Shown in pieces: positions 16,488 through 25,165 of a stretch of 64,000 nt of DNA. Position 1 is the stretch's first letter. Every line of letters starts with the position of its first letter. A program made the translations under genes and the position numbers. The notes beneath the pieces were generated by a model. That model was not told the DNA's origin, searched no databases, and saw nothing but the letters and a program-made list of their open reading frames with translations. Source of the stretch: Rhodovulum robiginosum (GTDB lineage: Bacteria; Pseudomonadota; Alphaproteobacteria; Rhodobacterales; Rhodobacteraceae). Where the stretch lies: positions 287,001 through 351,000 of the forward strand of contig NZ_RWGU01000048.1 in NCBI RefSeq assembly GCF_003944755.1, given 5' to 3'.

Positions 16488-17611
16488 GGGCGGGGCGCGG
16501 CCTGCTGGCGGCGCTGGCCCTGGTGCTGGCCGCGCCGGGGGGCCTCGCGGCGGCCGACCCGGCGGCAGAGGCGCGTGCCGCTGCCGAGTCGCTGCGCGCG
16601 GCGGGCAATCTGCTGTCCGGGGCCGAAGAGGCCAAGGACCGCGTCGCCGCCCTGACCGAGACCGTGCGCGCCTACGAGGCGGGGCTTGCGTCGCTGCGCG
16701 CGGGGCTGCGCCGGGCGACGATCCGCGAACGCGCCATCGCGCGCGGGCTGGAGGCGCGGCGGCAAGAGCTGGGCCAGCTGCTGGGTGTGATGCTGGGGAT
16801 GGAACGCACGCCCGAGGCGTTGCTGCTGCTGCACCCGTCGGGCCCCGTGGGCACCGCGCGCGCCGGCATGATGCTGGGCACGGTGACGCCCGCTTTGCAG
16901 GCCGAGGCCGAAATTCTGCGCGCCGAACTTGAGGAGATCGCCACGCTGCGCGCCCTGCAAGAGGCCGCCGCCGGGGCGCTGGCCGACGGGCTGGCCGGCG
17001 TGCAGACGGCCCGCACCGCGCTGTCGCAGGCGGTCGCCGAACGGCGCGAGCTGCCGCGGCGCTTCGCCGCTTCGCCCGATGCGCTCAAGAGCCTTCTGGA
17101 AAATAGCGACACGCTCGACAGCTTTGCCGCCGGCTTGGCGCGGGACAGCGGGCAGGGCCCGGCCGAGCCCGGCTATGCCTTGCCGCCGCTGCCGTTGCCG
17201 GTCAACGGCACGCTGCTGCGCGGCTATGGCGAGACCGACGCCGCCGGCATCAGCCGCCCCGGCGTGGTGCTCGCCACGCGCCCGCTGGCGCTGGTCACCG
17301 CGCCGGCGCCGGCCACGATCCTTTATCGCGGCCCGCTGCTGGACTACGGAAACGTGATCGTGCTTGAGCCCGCGCCTGGCATTCTGATGGTGTTTGCGGG
17401 GCTTGCCGAGGTCTATGGTGCGACGGGAGAGGTGGTTCCGGCGGGGTCTCCAGTGGGCCTGATGGGCGGTGCCGCCCCCGATGCCGCGGCCTTTCTGAAG
17501 GCGGCGACAGAAGGCGGTGGTTCTTCACAGCCGGAAACGCTTTATATAGAGGTGAGAGAGGGCGACACGCCCGTTGACCCCGCCGGGTTGTTCGAACTGG
17601 ACAAGGATTGA
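16484..17611 (+). CDS. EnvC-like murein hydrolase activator (degenerate M23)
   Basis: Periplasmic protein that in this family activates cell-wall amidases at the division site. A signal peptide (LLAALALVLAAPGGLAAA) is followed by a long coiled coil to about residue 230. The last 130 or so residues are a LytM/M23 fold: GTLLRGYGETD, RPGVVLATRP, YGNVIVLEPAPGILMVFAGL. The zinc-binding histidines of active M23 peptidases are absent (no HxxxD and no HxH in the right places), so it should be a non-catalytic activator. The ATG overlaps the gpmI stop. It is followed by ctpA seven bases on, a conserved neighbourhood of envelope functions. Confidence 0.88.
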   Translation: MRAGRGLLAALALVLAAPGGLAAADPAAEARAAAESLRAAGNLLSGAEEAKDRVAALTETVRAYEAGLASLRAGLRRATIRERAIARGLEARRQELGQLLGVMLGMERTPEALLLLHPSGPVGTARAGMMLGTVTPALQAEAEILRAELEEIATLRALQEAAAGALADGLAGVQTARTALSQAVAERRELPRRFAASPDALKSLLENSDTLDSFAAGLARDSGQGPAEPGYALPPLPLPVNGTLLRGYGETDAAGISRPGVVLATRPLALVTAPAPATILYRGPLLDYGNVIVLEPAPGILMVFAGLAEVYGATGEVVPAGSPVGLMGGAAPDAAAFLKAATEGGGSSQPETLYIEVREGDTPVDPAGLFELDKD

Positions 17612-17618
17612 CGACGCC

Positions 17619-18959
17619 ATGAAGAAATTCGTGATGGCCGCGCTGGGCGGCACCCTCGCCGGGGCGGTTCTGGCCACGCAGGTGGCAGGCCCGCTCGTCG
17701 CGCAGGAAGCCAGCCGCAAGAGTTCGGTCTACGAGCAGCTCGATCTTTTCGGCGACATCTTCGAGCGCATCCGCGCGCAATATGTCGAACCCGTCGAAGA
17801 GGCGGAATTGATCGAGGCGGCGATCAACGGGATGCTCACCTCGCTCGACCCCCATTCCAGCTATTTGCCGCCGAAGGATTTCGACGACATGCAGGTGCAG
17901 ACCCGGGGCGAGTTCGGGGGGCTGGGCATCGAGGTCACCCAGGAAGAGGGCTTCGTCAAGGTCGTCTCGCCGATCGACGGCACGCCCGCAGACGAGGCTG
18001 GCATCGAGGCCGGCGATTTCATCACCCATGTGGACGGCGCAAGCGTTCTGGGCCTGACGCTCGACGAGGCGGTCGAGCTGATGCGCGGGCCCGTGGGCAG
18101 CGAGATCCTGATCACCGTGGTGCGCGAGGGCGTGGACGAGCCCTTCGAGGTGACCATCATCCGCGATACGATCAAGCTGACCGCCGTGCGGTCGCGCGTC
18201 GAGGGCGACACGGTCGTGCTTCGCGTGACCACCTTCAACGACCAGACCTATCCCAACCTGAAAGAGGAGTTCGAGCAATCCGTCGAAGAGCTGGGCGGGT
18301 TGGAAAGCGTGAACGGCATCGTTCTCGATCTTCGCAACAACCCCGGCGGGCTGCTGACCCAGGCGATCAAGGTGTCCGATGCCTTCCTCGATGCCGGCGA
18401 GATCGTGTCGACCCGCGGCCGCAACCCGCAAGACAGCGACCGCTACAACGCCCGCGACGGCGATCTGACCGAGGGCAAGCCGATGGTGGTTCTGATCAAT
18501 GGCGGCTCGGCCTCGGCCTCGGAAATCGTGGCCGGCGCGCTGCAGGATCACCGCCGCGCCATCGTGGTGGGCACCAAGAGCTTCGGCAAGGGCTCGGTCC
18601 AGACGGTGATGCCGCTCAAGGGCGACGGCGCGATGCGCCTGACCACCGCGCGCTACTACACGCCCTCGGGCCGCTCGATCCAGGCTTTGGGCGTGTCGCC
18701 CGACATCGTGGTACAACAGCCGCCCACCCGTCCGACCGACGATGAAGAGGACGAGGCCGCACCGCGCCGCGGCGCCCGCTCCGAGGCCGATCTGCGCGGC
18801 CGGCTGGACAATGACAGCATCACCGAGGACGAGCGCCGCCAGCTCGAGGAAGAGCGGGCCAAGGCCGAGGCCGCGGCGAAGCTGCGCGAAGAGGATTACC
18901 AGCTGGCCTATGCCATCGACATCCTCAAGGGCCTCTCGGCGCTGGGCACCGAACAGTAA
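17619..18959 (+). CDS. ctpA: Carboxy-terminal processing protease (S41)
   Basis: Periplasmic serine protease of family S41 that trims C-termini of envelope proteins, often amidases or lipoproteins. The 446 residues comprise a signal or anchor segment (1-28), a PDZ domain around residues 90-170 ([33 protein letters not shown]), and the peptidase domain with [24 protein letters not shown] (candidate nucleophile Ser301) and the lysine in [11 protein letters not shown]. The tail is rich in Glu, Asp and Arg. The ATG at 17619 sits after AAGGA; in-frame codons further upstream overlap envC. Linkage to the EnvC homologue suggests joint control of cell-wall hydrolysis. Confidence 0.95.
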   Translation: MKKFVMAALGGTLAGAVLATQVAGPLVAQEASRKSSVYEQLDLFGDIFERIRAQYVEPVEEAELIEAAINGMLTSLDPHSSYLPPKDFDDMQVQTRGEFGGLGIEVTQEEGFVKVVSPIDGTPADEAGIEAGDFITHVDGASVLGLTLDEAVELMRGPVGSEILITVVREGVDEPFEVTIIRDTIKLTAVRSRVEGDTVVLRVTTFNDQTYPNLKEEFEQSVEELGGLESVNGIVLDLRNNPGGLLTQAIKVSDAFLDAGEIVSTRGRNPQDSDRYNARDGDLTEGKPMVVLINGGSASASEIVAGALQDHRRAIVVGTKSFGKGSVQTVMPLKGDGAMRLTTARYYTPSGRSIQALGVSPDIVVQQPPTRPTDDEEDEAAPRRGARSEADLRGRLDNDSITEDERRQLEEERAKAEAAAKLREEDYQLAYAIDILKGLSALGTEQ

Positions 18960-18966
18960 CGGGGGA

Positions 18967-18990
18967 GGGCCGGCCGCAACGGGCCGGCCC
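18967..18990 (+). other. Hairpin between ctpA and rppH
   Basis: GGGCCGGCC (18967-18975) and GGCCGGCCC (18982-18990) form a perfect 9-bp stem with a six-base GCAACG loop, ten bases before the rppH ATG. There is no T-run. It may act as an RNA-processing or stability element and could hide the rppH ribosome site, as no good Shine-Dalgarno is visible. Confidence 0.6.
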
Positions 18991-18999
18991 GTCGAATCG

Positions 19000-19494
19000 A
19001 TGACACCTGAAGAGGCCGAAAAGCTGCCCTATCGCCCTTGCGTGGGCGTGATGCTGACCAATGCCGAGGGCCGCGTCTTCGTGGGCCAGCGCAACGATTA
19101 CGAGATGCCGGCGTGGCAGATGCCCCAGGGCGGCATCGACGCGGGCGAAACGCCCGAGGCCGCCGCCCTGCGCGAGCTGTGGGAAGAGACCGGGGTAAGC
19201 GCCGACCTGGTCGAGGTGGTCGGCCGCACCTCGGACTGGGTGCATTACGACCTTCCGCCCGATCTCTTGGGCAAGCTCTGGAAGGGGCGCTATCGCGGGC
19301 AGAAGCAGATCTGGTTCCTGATGCGCTTTCTCGGCACCGATGCGCAGATCAACATCGCCACCGAGCATCCCGAATTCGTCGAATGGGCCTGGCTCGACCC
19401 GGCGCATCTGGTCGAGAGCATCGTGCCCTTCAAACGCGACGTCTACGCCCATGTGGTGGGCGAACTGGTGCCCAAGATAGCTCCGACGGGGTAG
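19000..19494 (+). CDS. rppH: RNA pyrophosphohydrolase (Nudix)
   Basis: Removes pyrophosphate from 5'-triphosphorylated mRNA, opening it to RNase E-type decay. The 164-residue protein carries the Nudix box [20 protein letters not shown] (residues about 47-66), preceded by MPAWQMPQ and followed by [17 protein letters not shown], both RppH signatures. FVEWAWLDP near the end is also typical. The gene is the last of the gpmI-envC-ctpA-rppH run. The upstream hairpin may modulate its translation. Confidence 0.95.
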   Translation: MTPEEAEKLPYRPCVGVMLTNAEGRVFVGQRNDYEMPAWQMPQGGIDAGETPEAAALRELWEETGVSADLVEVVGRTSDWVHYDLPPDLLGKLWKGRYRGQKQIWFLMRFLGTDAQINIATEHPEFVEWAWLDPAHLVESIVPFKRDVYAHVVGELVPKIAPTG

Positions 19495-19546
19495 GGCGGC
19501 GCAGAGCTTTCGGAAAAGGCCGGCGATGCCGCGCGCCAGCGTCGGT

Positions 19547-19576
19547 TTGACAGGCGGCATGACGCGTCCATACGAA
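19547..19576 (+). promoter_or_regulatory. Candidate promoter of yjdM
   Basis: A perfect -35 hexamer TTGACA (19547-19552) is followed, after 18 bases, by TACGAA (19571-19576). It lies 110 bases before the yjdM start in a 190-base gap. The -10 is only fair. Confidence 0.35.
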
Positions 19577-19685
19577 ATATGCCCGTGACCCCGCCGCCCG
19601 GCGGGAGCATTCGCCGCACTGGCGCTGCGGCCTTGCCGCGGGCTAGGGTCCGCCGCGACAGCCCCCAGCGAAGGATTTGCCCGCG

Positions 19686-20231
19686 ATGGACGATGCGTTG
19701 ACGACCCGCTGCGGCGGGGCTTGCGAGCTCTGCGGCGCCACCGAGGGGCTGACCGCCGCGCCCGTCGCCCCCCGCGAAGACGCGGTCGCCCTCTGCACCG
19801 CCTGCACGGCACAGGTGGCGGGCGGCGAGCTCGACCCCCCGCACCTGCGCTGTCTGCAATCGGCGATGTGGAGCGAGGTGCCCGCCGTGCAGGTCGTGGC
19901 CTGGCGGTTGCTGACCCGCCTCTCCGATACGGAAGGCTGGGCGCGCGAGGCGCTGGAGATGCTCTATCTCGACCCCGACCTTCAGGCTTGGGCCGAGGCG
20001 GGACTGGCCCCGACAGGCTCCGGCCACCGCGACAGCAACGGCGCCGAGCTGGCCCAGGGCGACACGGTGGTTTTGGTCAAGGACCTGCCGGTCAAGGGCG
20101 CAGGTTTCACCGCCAAGCGCGGCACGGCGGTGCGGGGCATCGCGCTGGTGCCCGACAATCCCGACCAGATCGAGGGGCGGGTCGAGGGGCAGCGCATCGT
20201 GATCCTCACCAGGTTCGTCAAGAAGCGCTAG
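19686..20231 (+). CDS. yjdM: YjdM/PhnA family zinc-ribbon protein
   Basis: Member of the family formerly called PhnA, whose real function is unsettled despite old links to phosphonate use. The 181 residues have an N-terminal zinc ribbon with paired cysteines (CGGACELCG and CTAC) and a C-terminal SH3-like PhnA domain: DSNGAELAQGDTVVLVKDL, VKGAGFTAKRGT, VRGI and GQRIVILTRFVKK. AAGGA precedes the ATG. No phosphonate genes are nearby. It stands alone between the rppH run and dnaE2. Confidence 0.9.
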   Translation: MDDALTTRCGGACELCGATEGLTAAPVAPREDAVALCTACTAQVAGGELDPPHLRCLQSAMWSEVPAVQVVAWRLLTRLSDTEGWAREALEMLYLDPDLQAWAEAGLAPTGSGHRDSNGAELAQGDTVVLVKDLPVKGAGFTAKRGTAVRGIALVPDNPDQIEGRVEGQRIVILTRFVKKR

Positions 20232-20564
20232 GCCGGATCGCTCGGCCGCTGCGCGCCGCCTTTGGGCGGTCAACTCGAAGTTGGCGACGCAGTCGAAGCG
20301 CGCGGTCTTGCCGGTCGTGAGCGTCCAGAGATACCCGAAATGCAGCGCCACCCCATCGCCGTCTCGGGTGCAGTCGAAGACGTGGCGCAGCGTGGTGGCC
20401 GCCCGGCCTCGTCACAGCAAGGCCGCTGGCCGATACGGCGGTTCGCGATCAGGCCCCGGCCCGGTATCGCCCTGCGGGGCGGGCGTAATGGACCGAGATA
20501 GGCCGGGCGCGGATCATGCGGGGCATCTGGGCCGGGGCCGGTCAATCCGGTGCCCGGCAGGGCA
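20232..20564. other. Gap between yjdM and dnaE2 control region, possible gene remnant
   Basis: No intact gene is supported in this stretch. On the minus strand about 40 codons (roughly 20270-20390) read like protein (HVFDCTRDGDG, then HFGYLWTLTTGKTARFDCV) without a proper start or ribosome site, so this may be the worn remainder of a small gene. No imuA or imuB sequence, the usual dnaE2 partners, is seen. Confidence 0.3.
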
Positions 20565-20570
20565 TTGACA
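20565..20570 (+). promoter_or_regulatory. Likely -35 element of dnaE2
   Basis: TTGACA stands 30 bases before the LexA box. The matching -10 is unclear (AGACTT at 17-base spacing is poor), so the exact promoter is not resolved. Confidence 0.35.
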
Positions 20571-20599
20571 AGCGCGCCGCGCGCGCCAGACTTGCGAGA

Positions 20600-20614
20600 G
20601 AACAAATAGAGAAC
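20600..20614 (+). promoter_or_regulatory. LexA (SOS) box of dnaE2
   Basis: GAAC-AAATAGA-GAAC is an exact match to the alphaproteobacterial LexA operator GAAC-N7-GAAC. It lies 14 bases before the dnaE2 ATG, where bound LexA would block transcription until DNA damage. Direct-repeat operators of this type are established for Rhodobacter and relatives. Confidence 0.88.
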
Positions 20615-20628
20615 ACACCCGAGTCGCC

Positions 20629-23577
20629 ATGGGCTTTGCCGAACTCTCCGCCACCTCGAACTTCACCTTCCTCACGGGGGCCTCGCACCCCGAAGAGTAC
20701 ATGAACCGTGCCGCGCTGCTGGGGCTGGGGACGCTGGCCATTGCCGACGAGAATTCGGTGGCCGGCATCGTGCGCGCCCATACCGCCGCGCGCGAGATCG
20801 CGCGGCAGGTGCGCCTGCGGCAGGCGGCGGACAAGGACCCCATCGGCCCGCCCCGGCCGGCGCATGTCCCCGCCCCGCCCGGCGCGCCGATCTACATGGT
20901 GCCGCGCCTGATCCCCGCCGCGCGGCTGGTCCTGACCGACGGCTTCGCCGCCACCGCCCTGCCGCGCGACCGCGCCGCCTGGGGGCGGCTCTGCCGGATG
21001 CTGTCGGCAGGCCGGCTCAGGGCCGACAAGGGCGCCTGCCAACTCACCTTCGACGACCTGCTGGAATGGGAATGGGGTGCGGGGCTCGACTTCCTGCTTC
21101 ACCCGCCACGGGCGCAAACGATGCAGGGCGGCGCGGGCGCGTGGCCGACACAGGCGACCCGGCTGGCGCGCCGCTTTCCCGGTCAGGTGTCGCTGGCGAT
21201 GGCGCCGGCCTATGACGGGCAGGACGCTGCCCGCTTCGCCCGCCTCGCCGCGCTTGCTGCGCGGCTGGGCCTGCCCGCCGTCGCCACGGCCGCGCCGATG
21301 ATGCACCATGGCCGCCGCCGGCGCCTCGCCGACGTGCTGACCGCGATCCGCACGGGCACAAGGGTCGACGACCTGGGCCGCGCGGCGCTGGCCAATGGCG
21401 AACAGCGGCTGCGCAGCGAGGCCGAGATGCTGCGCCTTTTTGCCGGTCACGAGGACGCCGTGCATCGCAGCGGCGAGATCGCCGCGCGCTGCGCCTTCTC
21501 GCTGGACGAACTGCGCTACGAATACCCCTCGGAGCTGACCGGGGACGAAACCGCCGCCGGGCGCCTGTCACGCCTCGCCCGTGCGGGGCTCGGCTGGCGC
21601 TACCCCGCCGGCGCGTCCGATCGGGTGCAAAAGATGCTTGAGCACGAACTGGCGCTGATCGCCAAGCTCGGCTACGAGCCCTATTTCCTGACCGTCCACG
21701 ACATCGTCCAGTTCGCGCGGGGCCGCGGCATCCTCTGTCAGGGCCGCGGCTCGGCGGCCAATTCGGTCGTGTGCTACGCGCTGGGCATCACCTCGGTCTC
21801 GCCCGAGATCGGCACCATGGTCTTCGAACGCTTCGTGTCAGAGGCCCGCGACGAGCCCCCCGATATCGACGTCGATTTCGAGCATGAGCGCCGCGAGGAG
21901 GTTATCCAGCATATCTATGCCCGCTACGGCCGCCACCGCGCCGGGCTCTGCGCCACGGTAATTCATTACCGTGGCAAGCGCGCGGTGCGCGAGGTGGGCC
22001 GCGCCATGGGCCTGTCGGAAGACACGCTGGCCGCGATGTCGAGCCAGATCTGGGGCTGGGGCTCGGGCCGGATCGAGGGCCACCGCCTGCGCGAGATCGG
22101 GCTCGACCCCGCCGACCCGCGCCTCAAGCGCACATTGGCGCTGATCCATGAGATCCAGGGCTTTCCCCGGCACCTGTCCCAGCATGTGGGCGGCTTTATC
22201 GTCACCGAGGGGCGGCTCGACGAACTGGTGCCGATCGAGAACGCCACGATGGAGGACCGCACCGTCATCTGCTGGGACAAGGACGATATCGACGCCCTTG
22301 GCATCCTCAAGGTCGACGTGCTGGCGCTGGGCATGCTCACCTGTATCCGCAAGGCGTTCGAACTGATCGCGCACCACCAGGGCCAGCGCTTCGACCTCGC
22401 CTCGCTGCCGCCCGAGGATCCGGCGGTCTACGACATGCTCTGCAAGGCCGATTCCTTAGGCGTCTTCCAGGTGGAAAGCCGGGCGCAGATGAATTTCCTG
22501 CCCCGGATGCGGCCGCGCAGCTTTTACGACCTGGTGATCCAGGTTGCGATCATCCGCCCCGGCCCGATCCAGGGCGACATGGTCCACCCCTACCTGCGGC
22601 GCCGCAACGGGGAGGAGTCGGTGAAATTTCCCTCCGACGCGCTGGGCCGGGTGCTGGGCAAGACCCTGGGCGTGCCGCTCTTCCAGGAACAGGCGATGCA
22701 GATCGCGATCACCGGCGCGGGGTTCACCCCCGAAGAGGCCGACCGCCTGCGCCGGTCGCTGGCCACCTTCAAGAAGCATGGCAATGTCAGCGAGTTCCGG
22801 GGGCGCTTCCTGAAAGGCATGGCCGCAAACGGCTATGACCGCGACTTCGCCGAACGCTGTTTCAGCCAGATCGAGGGCTTCGGCTCCTACGGCTTTCCCG
22901 AAAGCCACGCGGCGAGTTTCGCGCTTCTGGTCTACGCCTCGGCCTGGATCAAGCGCCACCACCCGGCGGTCTTCGCCTGTGCGCTGCTCAATTCCCAGCC
23001 CATGGGGTTTTACGCCCCGGCCCAGATCGTGCGCGACGCGCGCGAGCACGGGGTCGAGCTGCGCCCCGTCTGCATCAACGCCAGTTTCTGGGACAACACG
23101 GTGGAACCCGACGGCGCCGGCGGGCTGGCGCTGCGCCTCGGCTTTCGCCAGATCAAGGCCCTGCCCGAGGCCGAGGCCGCCTGGATCACCGCCGCCCGCG
23201 GCAACGGCTATCGCAGCGTCCAGGATGTCTGGCGCCGGGCCGGCCTCGCGCCGGCGCTGATCGCGGCGCTGGCCGAGGCCGACGCCTTCGCCGCGCTCGG
23301 CCTGTCGCGCCGCGCCGCCCTCTGGGCCGCCCGCGGCCTGACCGCACCGACGCCGCTGCCGCTCTTCTCCGCCGATCTCGACGGCGAAGCGGCCGACGAG
23401 CCCCGGGTCGCGCTGCCCGCGATGAGCGAGGGCGAAGAGGTGGTCGAGGATTACCTGGCGCTGCGCCTCACGCTGCGCGCCCACCCGGTCGCGCTGCTCC
23501 GGACCCGGCTGACGCCGCCCTTGCGCCCGGCCCCGCCCCGCCCCAAGGCCGCGCCCGTGACCTGCGCCGCGCCATAG
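20629..23577 (+). CDS. dnaE2: Error-prone DNA polymerase III alpha subunit, C-terminally short
   Basis: DnaE2/ImuC is the SOS-induced C-family polymerase for mutagenic lesion bypass. The PHP domain opens with FAELSATSNFTFLTGASHPEE; the polymerase core keeps the catalytic aspartates Asp412 and Asp414 in PDIDVDF and Asp563 in LKVDVLALGML. The fingers, the HhH-like segment and ESHAASFALLVYASAW are intact. At 982 residues it is about 100 shorter than usual: it ends in a proline-rich tail soon after LRAHPVALLR, where the OB-fold domain should follow. I saw no continuation in other frames. The LexA box upstream supports SOS control. The usual partners imuA and imuB are not adjacent. The missing OB domain could alter DNA binding; the protein may still be active. 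Confidence 0.93.
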   Translation: MGFAELSATSNFTFLTGASHPEEYMNRAALLGLGTLAIADENSVAGIVRAHTAAREIARQVRLRQAADKDPIGPPRPAHVPAPPGAPIYMVPRLIPAARLVLTDGFAATALPRDRAAWGRLCRMLSAGRLRADKGACQLTFDDLLEWEWGAGLDFLLHPPRAQTMQGGAGAWPTQATRLARRFPGQVSLAMAPAYDGQDAARFARLAALAARLGLPAVATAAPMMHHGRRRRLADVLTAIRTGTRVDDLGRAALANGEQRLRSEAEMLRLFAGHEDAVHRSGEIAARCAFSLDELRYEYPSELTGDETAAGRLSRLARAGLGWRYPAGASDRVQKMLEHELALIAKLGYEPYFLTVHDIVQFARGRGILCQGRGSAANSVVCYALGITSVSPEIGTMVFERFVSEARDEPPDIDVDFEHERREEVIQHIYARYGRHRAGLCATVIHYRGKRAVREVGRAMGLSEDTLAAMSSQIWGWGSGRIEGHRLREIGLDPADPRLKRTLALIHEIQGFPRHLSQHVGGFIVTEGRLDELVPIENATMEDRTVICWDKDDIDALGILKVDVLALGMLTCIRKAFELIAHHQGQRFDLASLPPEDPAVYDMLCKADSLGVFQVESRAQMNFLPRMRPRSFYDLVIQVAIIRPGPIQGDMVHPYLRRRNGEESVKFPSDALGRVLGKTLGVPLFQEQAMQIAITGAGFTPEEADRLRRSLATFKKHGNVSEFRGRFLKGMAANGYDRDFAERCFSQIEGFGSYGFPESHAASFALLVYASAWIKRHHPAVFACALLNSQPMGFYAPAQIVRDAREHGVELRPVCINASFWDNTVEPDGAGGLALRLGFRQIKALPEAEAAWITAARGNGYRSVQDVWRRAGLAPALIAALAEADAFAALGLSRRAALWAARGLTAPTPLPLFSADLDGEAADEPRVALPAMSEGEEVVEDYLALRLTLRAHPVALLRTRLTPPLRPAPPRPKAAPVTCAAP

Positions 23578-23595
23578 ATTTCATGCCTCCGGCGG

Positions 23596-23618
23596 GGATA
23601 TTTTCGGCCAGAAGAAGC
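23596..23618 (+). repeat. Dispersed intergenic repeat, copy B
   Basis: Plus-strand copy of the element with core GGCCAGAAGAAG and block GGATATTTTC, 18 bases after the dnaE2 stop. It is identical over all 23 bases to the inverted copy C. Confidence 0.8.
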
Positions 23619-23734
23619 AAGGGATCATTAACCATGCCGTGTCACTCTGGTCACGCGGTACAGGCGGGGACGCCGATGACCGCGCCAGGAGAAAGCCCCT
23701 GTCCCCACGCCGGGGGCGGGGGCTGACGCCTCCT

Positions 23735-23757
23735 GCTTCTTCTGGCCGAAAATATCC
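23735..23757 (-). repeat. Dispersed intergenic repeat, copy C
   Basis: Minus-strand copy, a perfect 23-base inverted match to copy B, separated from it by 116 bases. It lies 43 bases beyond the 3' end of the convergent transglycosylase gene, so each of the two convergent genes is followed by one arm. Confidence 0.8.
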
Positions 23758-23800
23758 TCGCCGAAGGCAGCCGACGCAGTCGGCTCCCGACGCGCCGCCC

Positions 23801-25066
23801 TCACCGCAGGCGCTTCAGCAGATCGAGGCTGGCATAGCCGTCGGGCACGATGCCCACCGCGCTTTGGTAGGCGCGCACCGCGGCGATGGTGTTGGGCCCG
23901 ATCTTGCCGTCGATGCCTTGCGTGCTGAAACCCGCGCGGGTCAGGCGTTCCTGCAACTCCTTGCGCTCGACAAAGCGCAGGGCGCGGTCGCCCCGGGGCC
24001 ACTCGGCCTGGATCGGCGGGCCGCCCTTGATCCGGTCCGACAGGTGCCCGACGCCGATCACATAGGCGTCCGCGGTGTTGTACCGCTCGATCACCGCGAA
24101 ATTGTCGAAGATCATGAAGGCCGCGCCCCGCGCGCCGGCGGGCAAGAGGATCGAGGCGCGGCCGTGATCGGGCACAACGCGCCCGGCCATGTCGCGCACG
24201 CCCATCGCGGCCCAGTCGCTGGGCATCCGCAAGGTGCTGCGGCTGGCGAGCCTGTGGTCGAAGCCGCGGGGCAGCTGCACCTCGACCCCCCAGGGCTGGC
24301 CCTTGCGCCAGCCAAAGCGCGCGAGGTAGGCCGCCGTCGAGGCCAGCGCGTCGGCCGGATCATCGGCCCAGATGTCGCGCCGCCCGTCGCCGGTGAAATC
24401 GACCGCATAGGCCAGAAAGGAGGTGGGGATGAACTGGGTATGCCCCATCGCCCCGGCCCAGGAGCCGGTCATGTTCCGCGGCCGCGTATCGCCCGATTGC
24501 AGGATCTTCAGCGCCGCGATCAGCTGGGCCTCGAAAAACCGCCCGCGCCGCCCGTCATAGGCCAGCGTCGCCAGTGCCTCGACGATCGGGGTCGTGCCGC
24601 GATAGGCGCCATACGCGCTTTCCAGCCCCCAGACCGCGACGACCACCTCCTTGTCGACGCCGTAGCGCGCCTCGATCTGCTCCAGCACCTGCCGGTGCTG
24701 CACGAGCGCGGCCTTGCCGTTCTCGATCCGCGTCTCAGAGGCGGCGCTGTCGAGGTAATCCCAGATCGTCTTGGTGAATTCCGACTGGTTGCGGTCTTTC
24801 TGGATTACGTCGGTGTTGTAGCGCACGCCTTCAAAGGCCGTGTCCAAGACCCGGGGAGAGATGCCCTGAGCCTGTGCCCGGCCGCGAAAGCCCTCGATCC
24901 AGCGTTGAAAGCCGCGATTGGCGGTGGAGATCTGCGTGGTCACCAGCGGCTCCTGTGCAGCCGGCCGCGGTTCGGGGCGGGGTGAGGCGGGCGTGTTGGC
25001 CAACGCCGCCGAAACCGCCATCACGAGCGCCACGGCGGCGCCGGTCGCAAGTCGTATCACAGTCAT
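23801..25066 (-). CDS. MltB-like lytic murein transglycosylase
   Basis: Periplasmic enzyme that cleaves peptidoglycan to 1,6-anhydro-muropeptides. Signal peptide residues 1-23 (VALVMAVSAALA) carry no lipobox, so it is soluble, unlike E. coli MltB. The SLT domain has the catalytic glutamate Glu149 in VWGLESAYG, followed by GSWAGAMGHTQFIPTSFLAYAVDF and GDGRRDIWADDPADALASTA. The last 60 residues are a peptidoglycan-binding domain (GFSTQGIDGKIGPNTIAAVRAYQ). Length 421 residues, normal for this two-domain type. It is convergent with dnaE2 and downstream of rnr on the same strand. Confidence 0.93.
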   Translation of the reverse strand: MTVIRLATGAAVALVMAVSAALANTPASPRPEPRPAAQEPLVTTQISTANRGFQRWIEGFRGRAQAQGISPRVLDTAFEGVRYNTDVIQKDRNQSEFTKTIWDYLDSAASETRIENGKAALVQHRQVLEQIEARYGVDKEVVVAVWGLESAYGAYRGTTPIVEALATLAYDGRRGRFFEAQLIAALKILQSGDTRPRNMTGSWAGAMGHTQFIPTSFLAYAVDFTGDGRRDIWADDPADALASTAAYLARFGWRKGQPWGVEVQLPRGFDHRLASRSTLRMPSDWAAMGVRDMAGRVVPDHGRASILLPAGARGAAFMIFDNFAVIERYNTADAYVIGVGHLSDRIKGGPPIQAEWPRGDRALRFVERKELQERLTRAGFSTQGIDGKIGPNTIAAVRAYQSAVGIVPDGYASLDLLKRLR

Positions 25067-25165
25067 GAAGCCCCCTGCTCGCTCGGGTCCGCTTTTTGCG
25101 CAAGTGTACCCTTTGACGCGCCAGTCGCAAAGCGGGGATCGTGGCGGTCCGCCGGTTTCCGCCGC

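Noticed and set aside
20218-20605. Minus-strand small genes in the yjdM-dnaE2 gap
   Set aside because: Patches look protein-like but change frame and lack starts and ribosome sites; kept only as a possible remnant.
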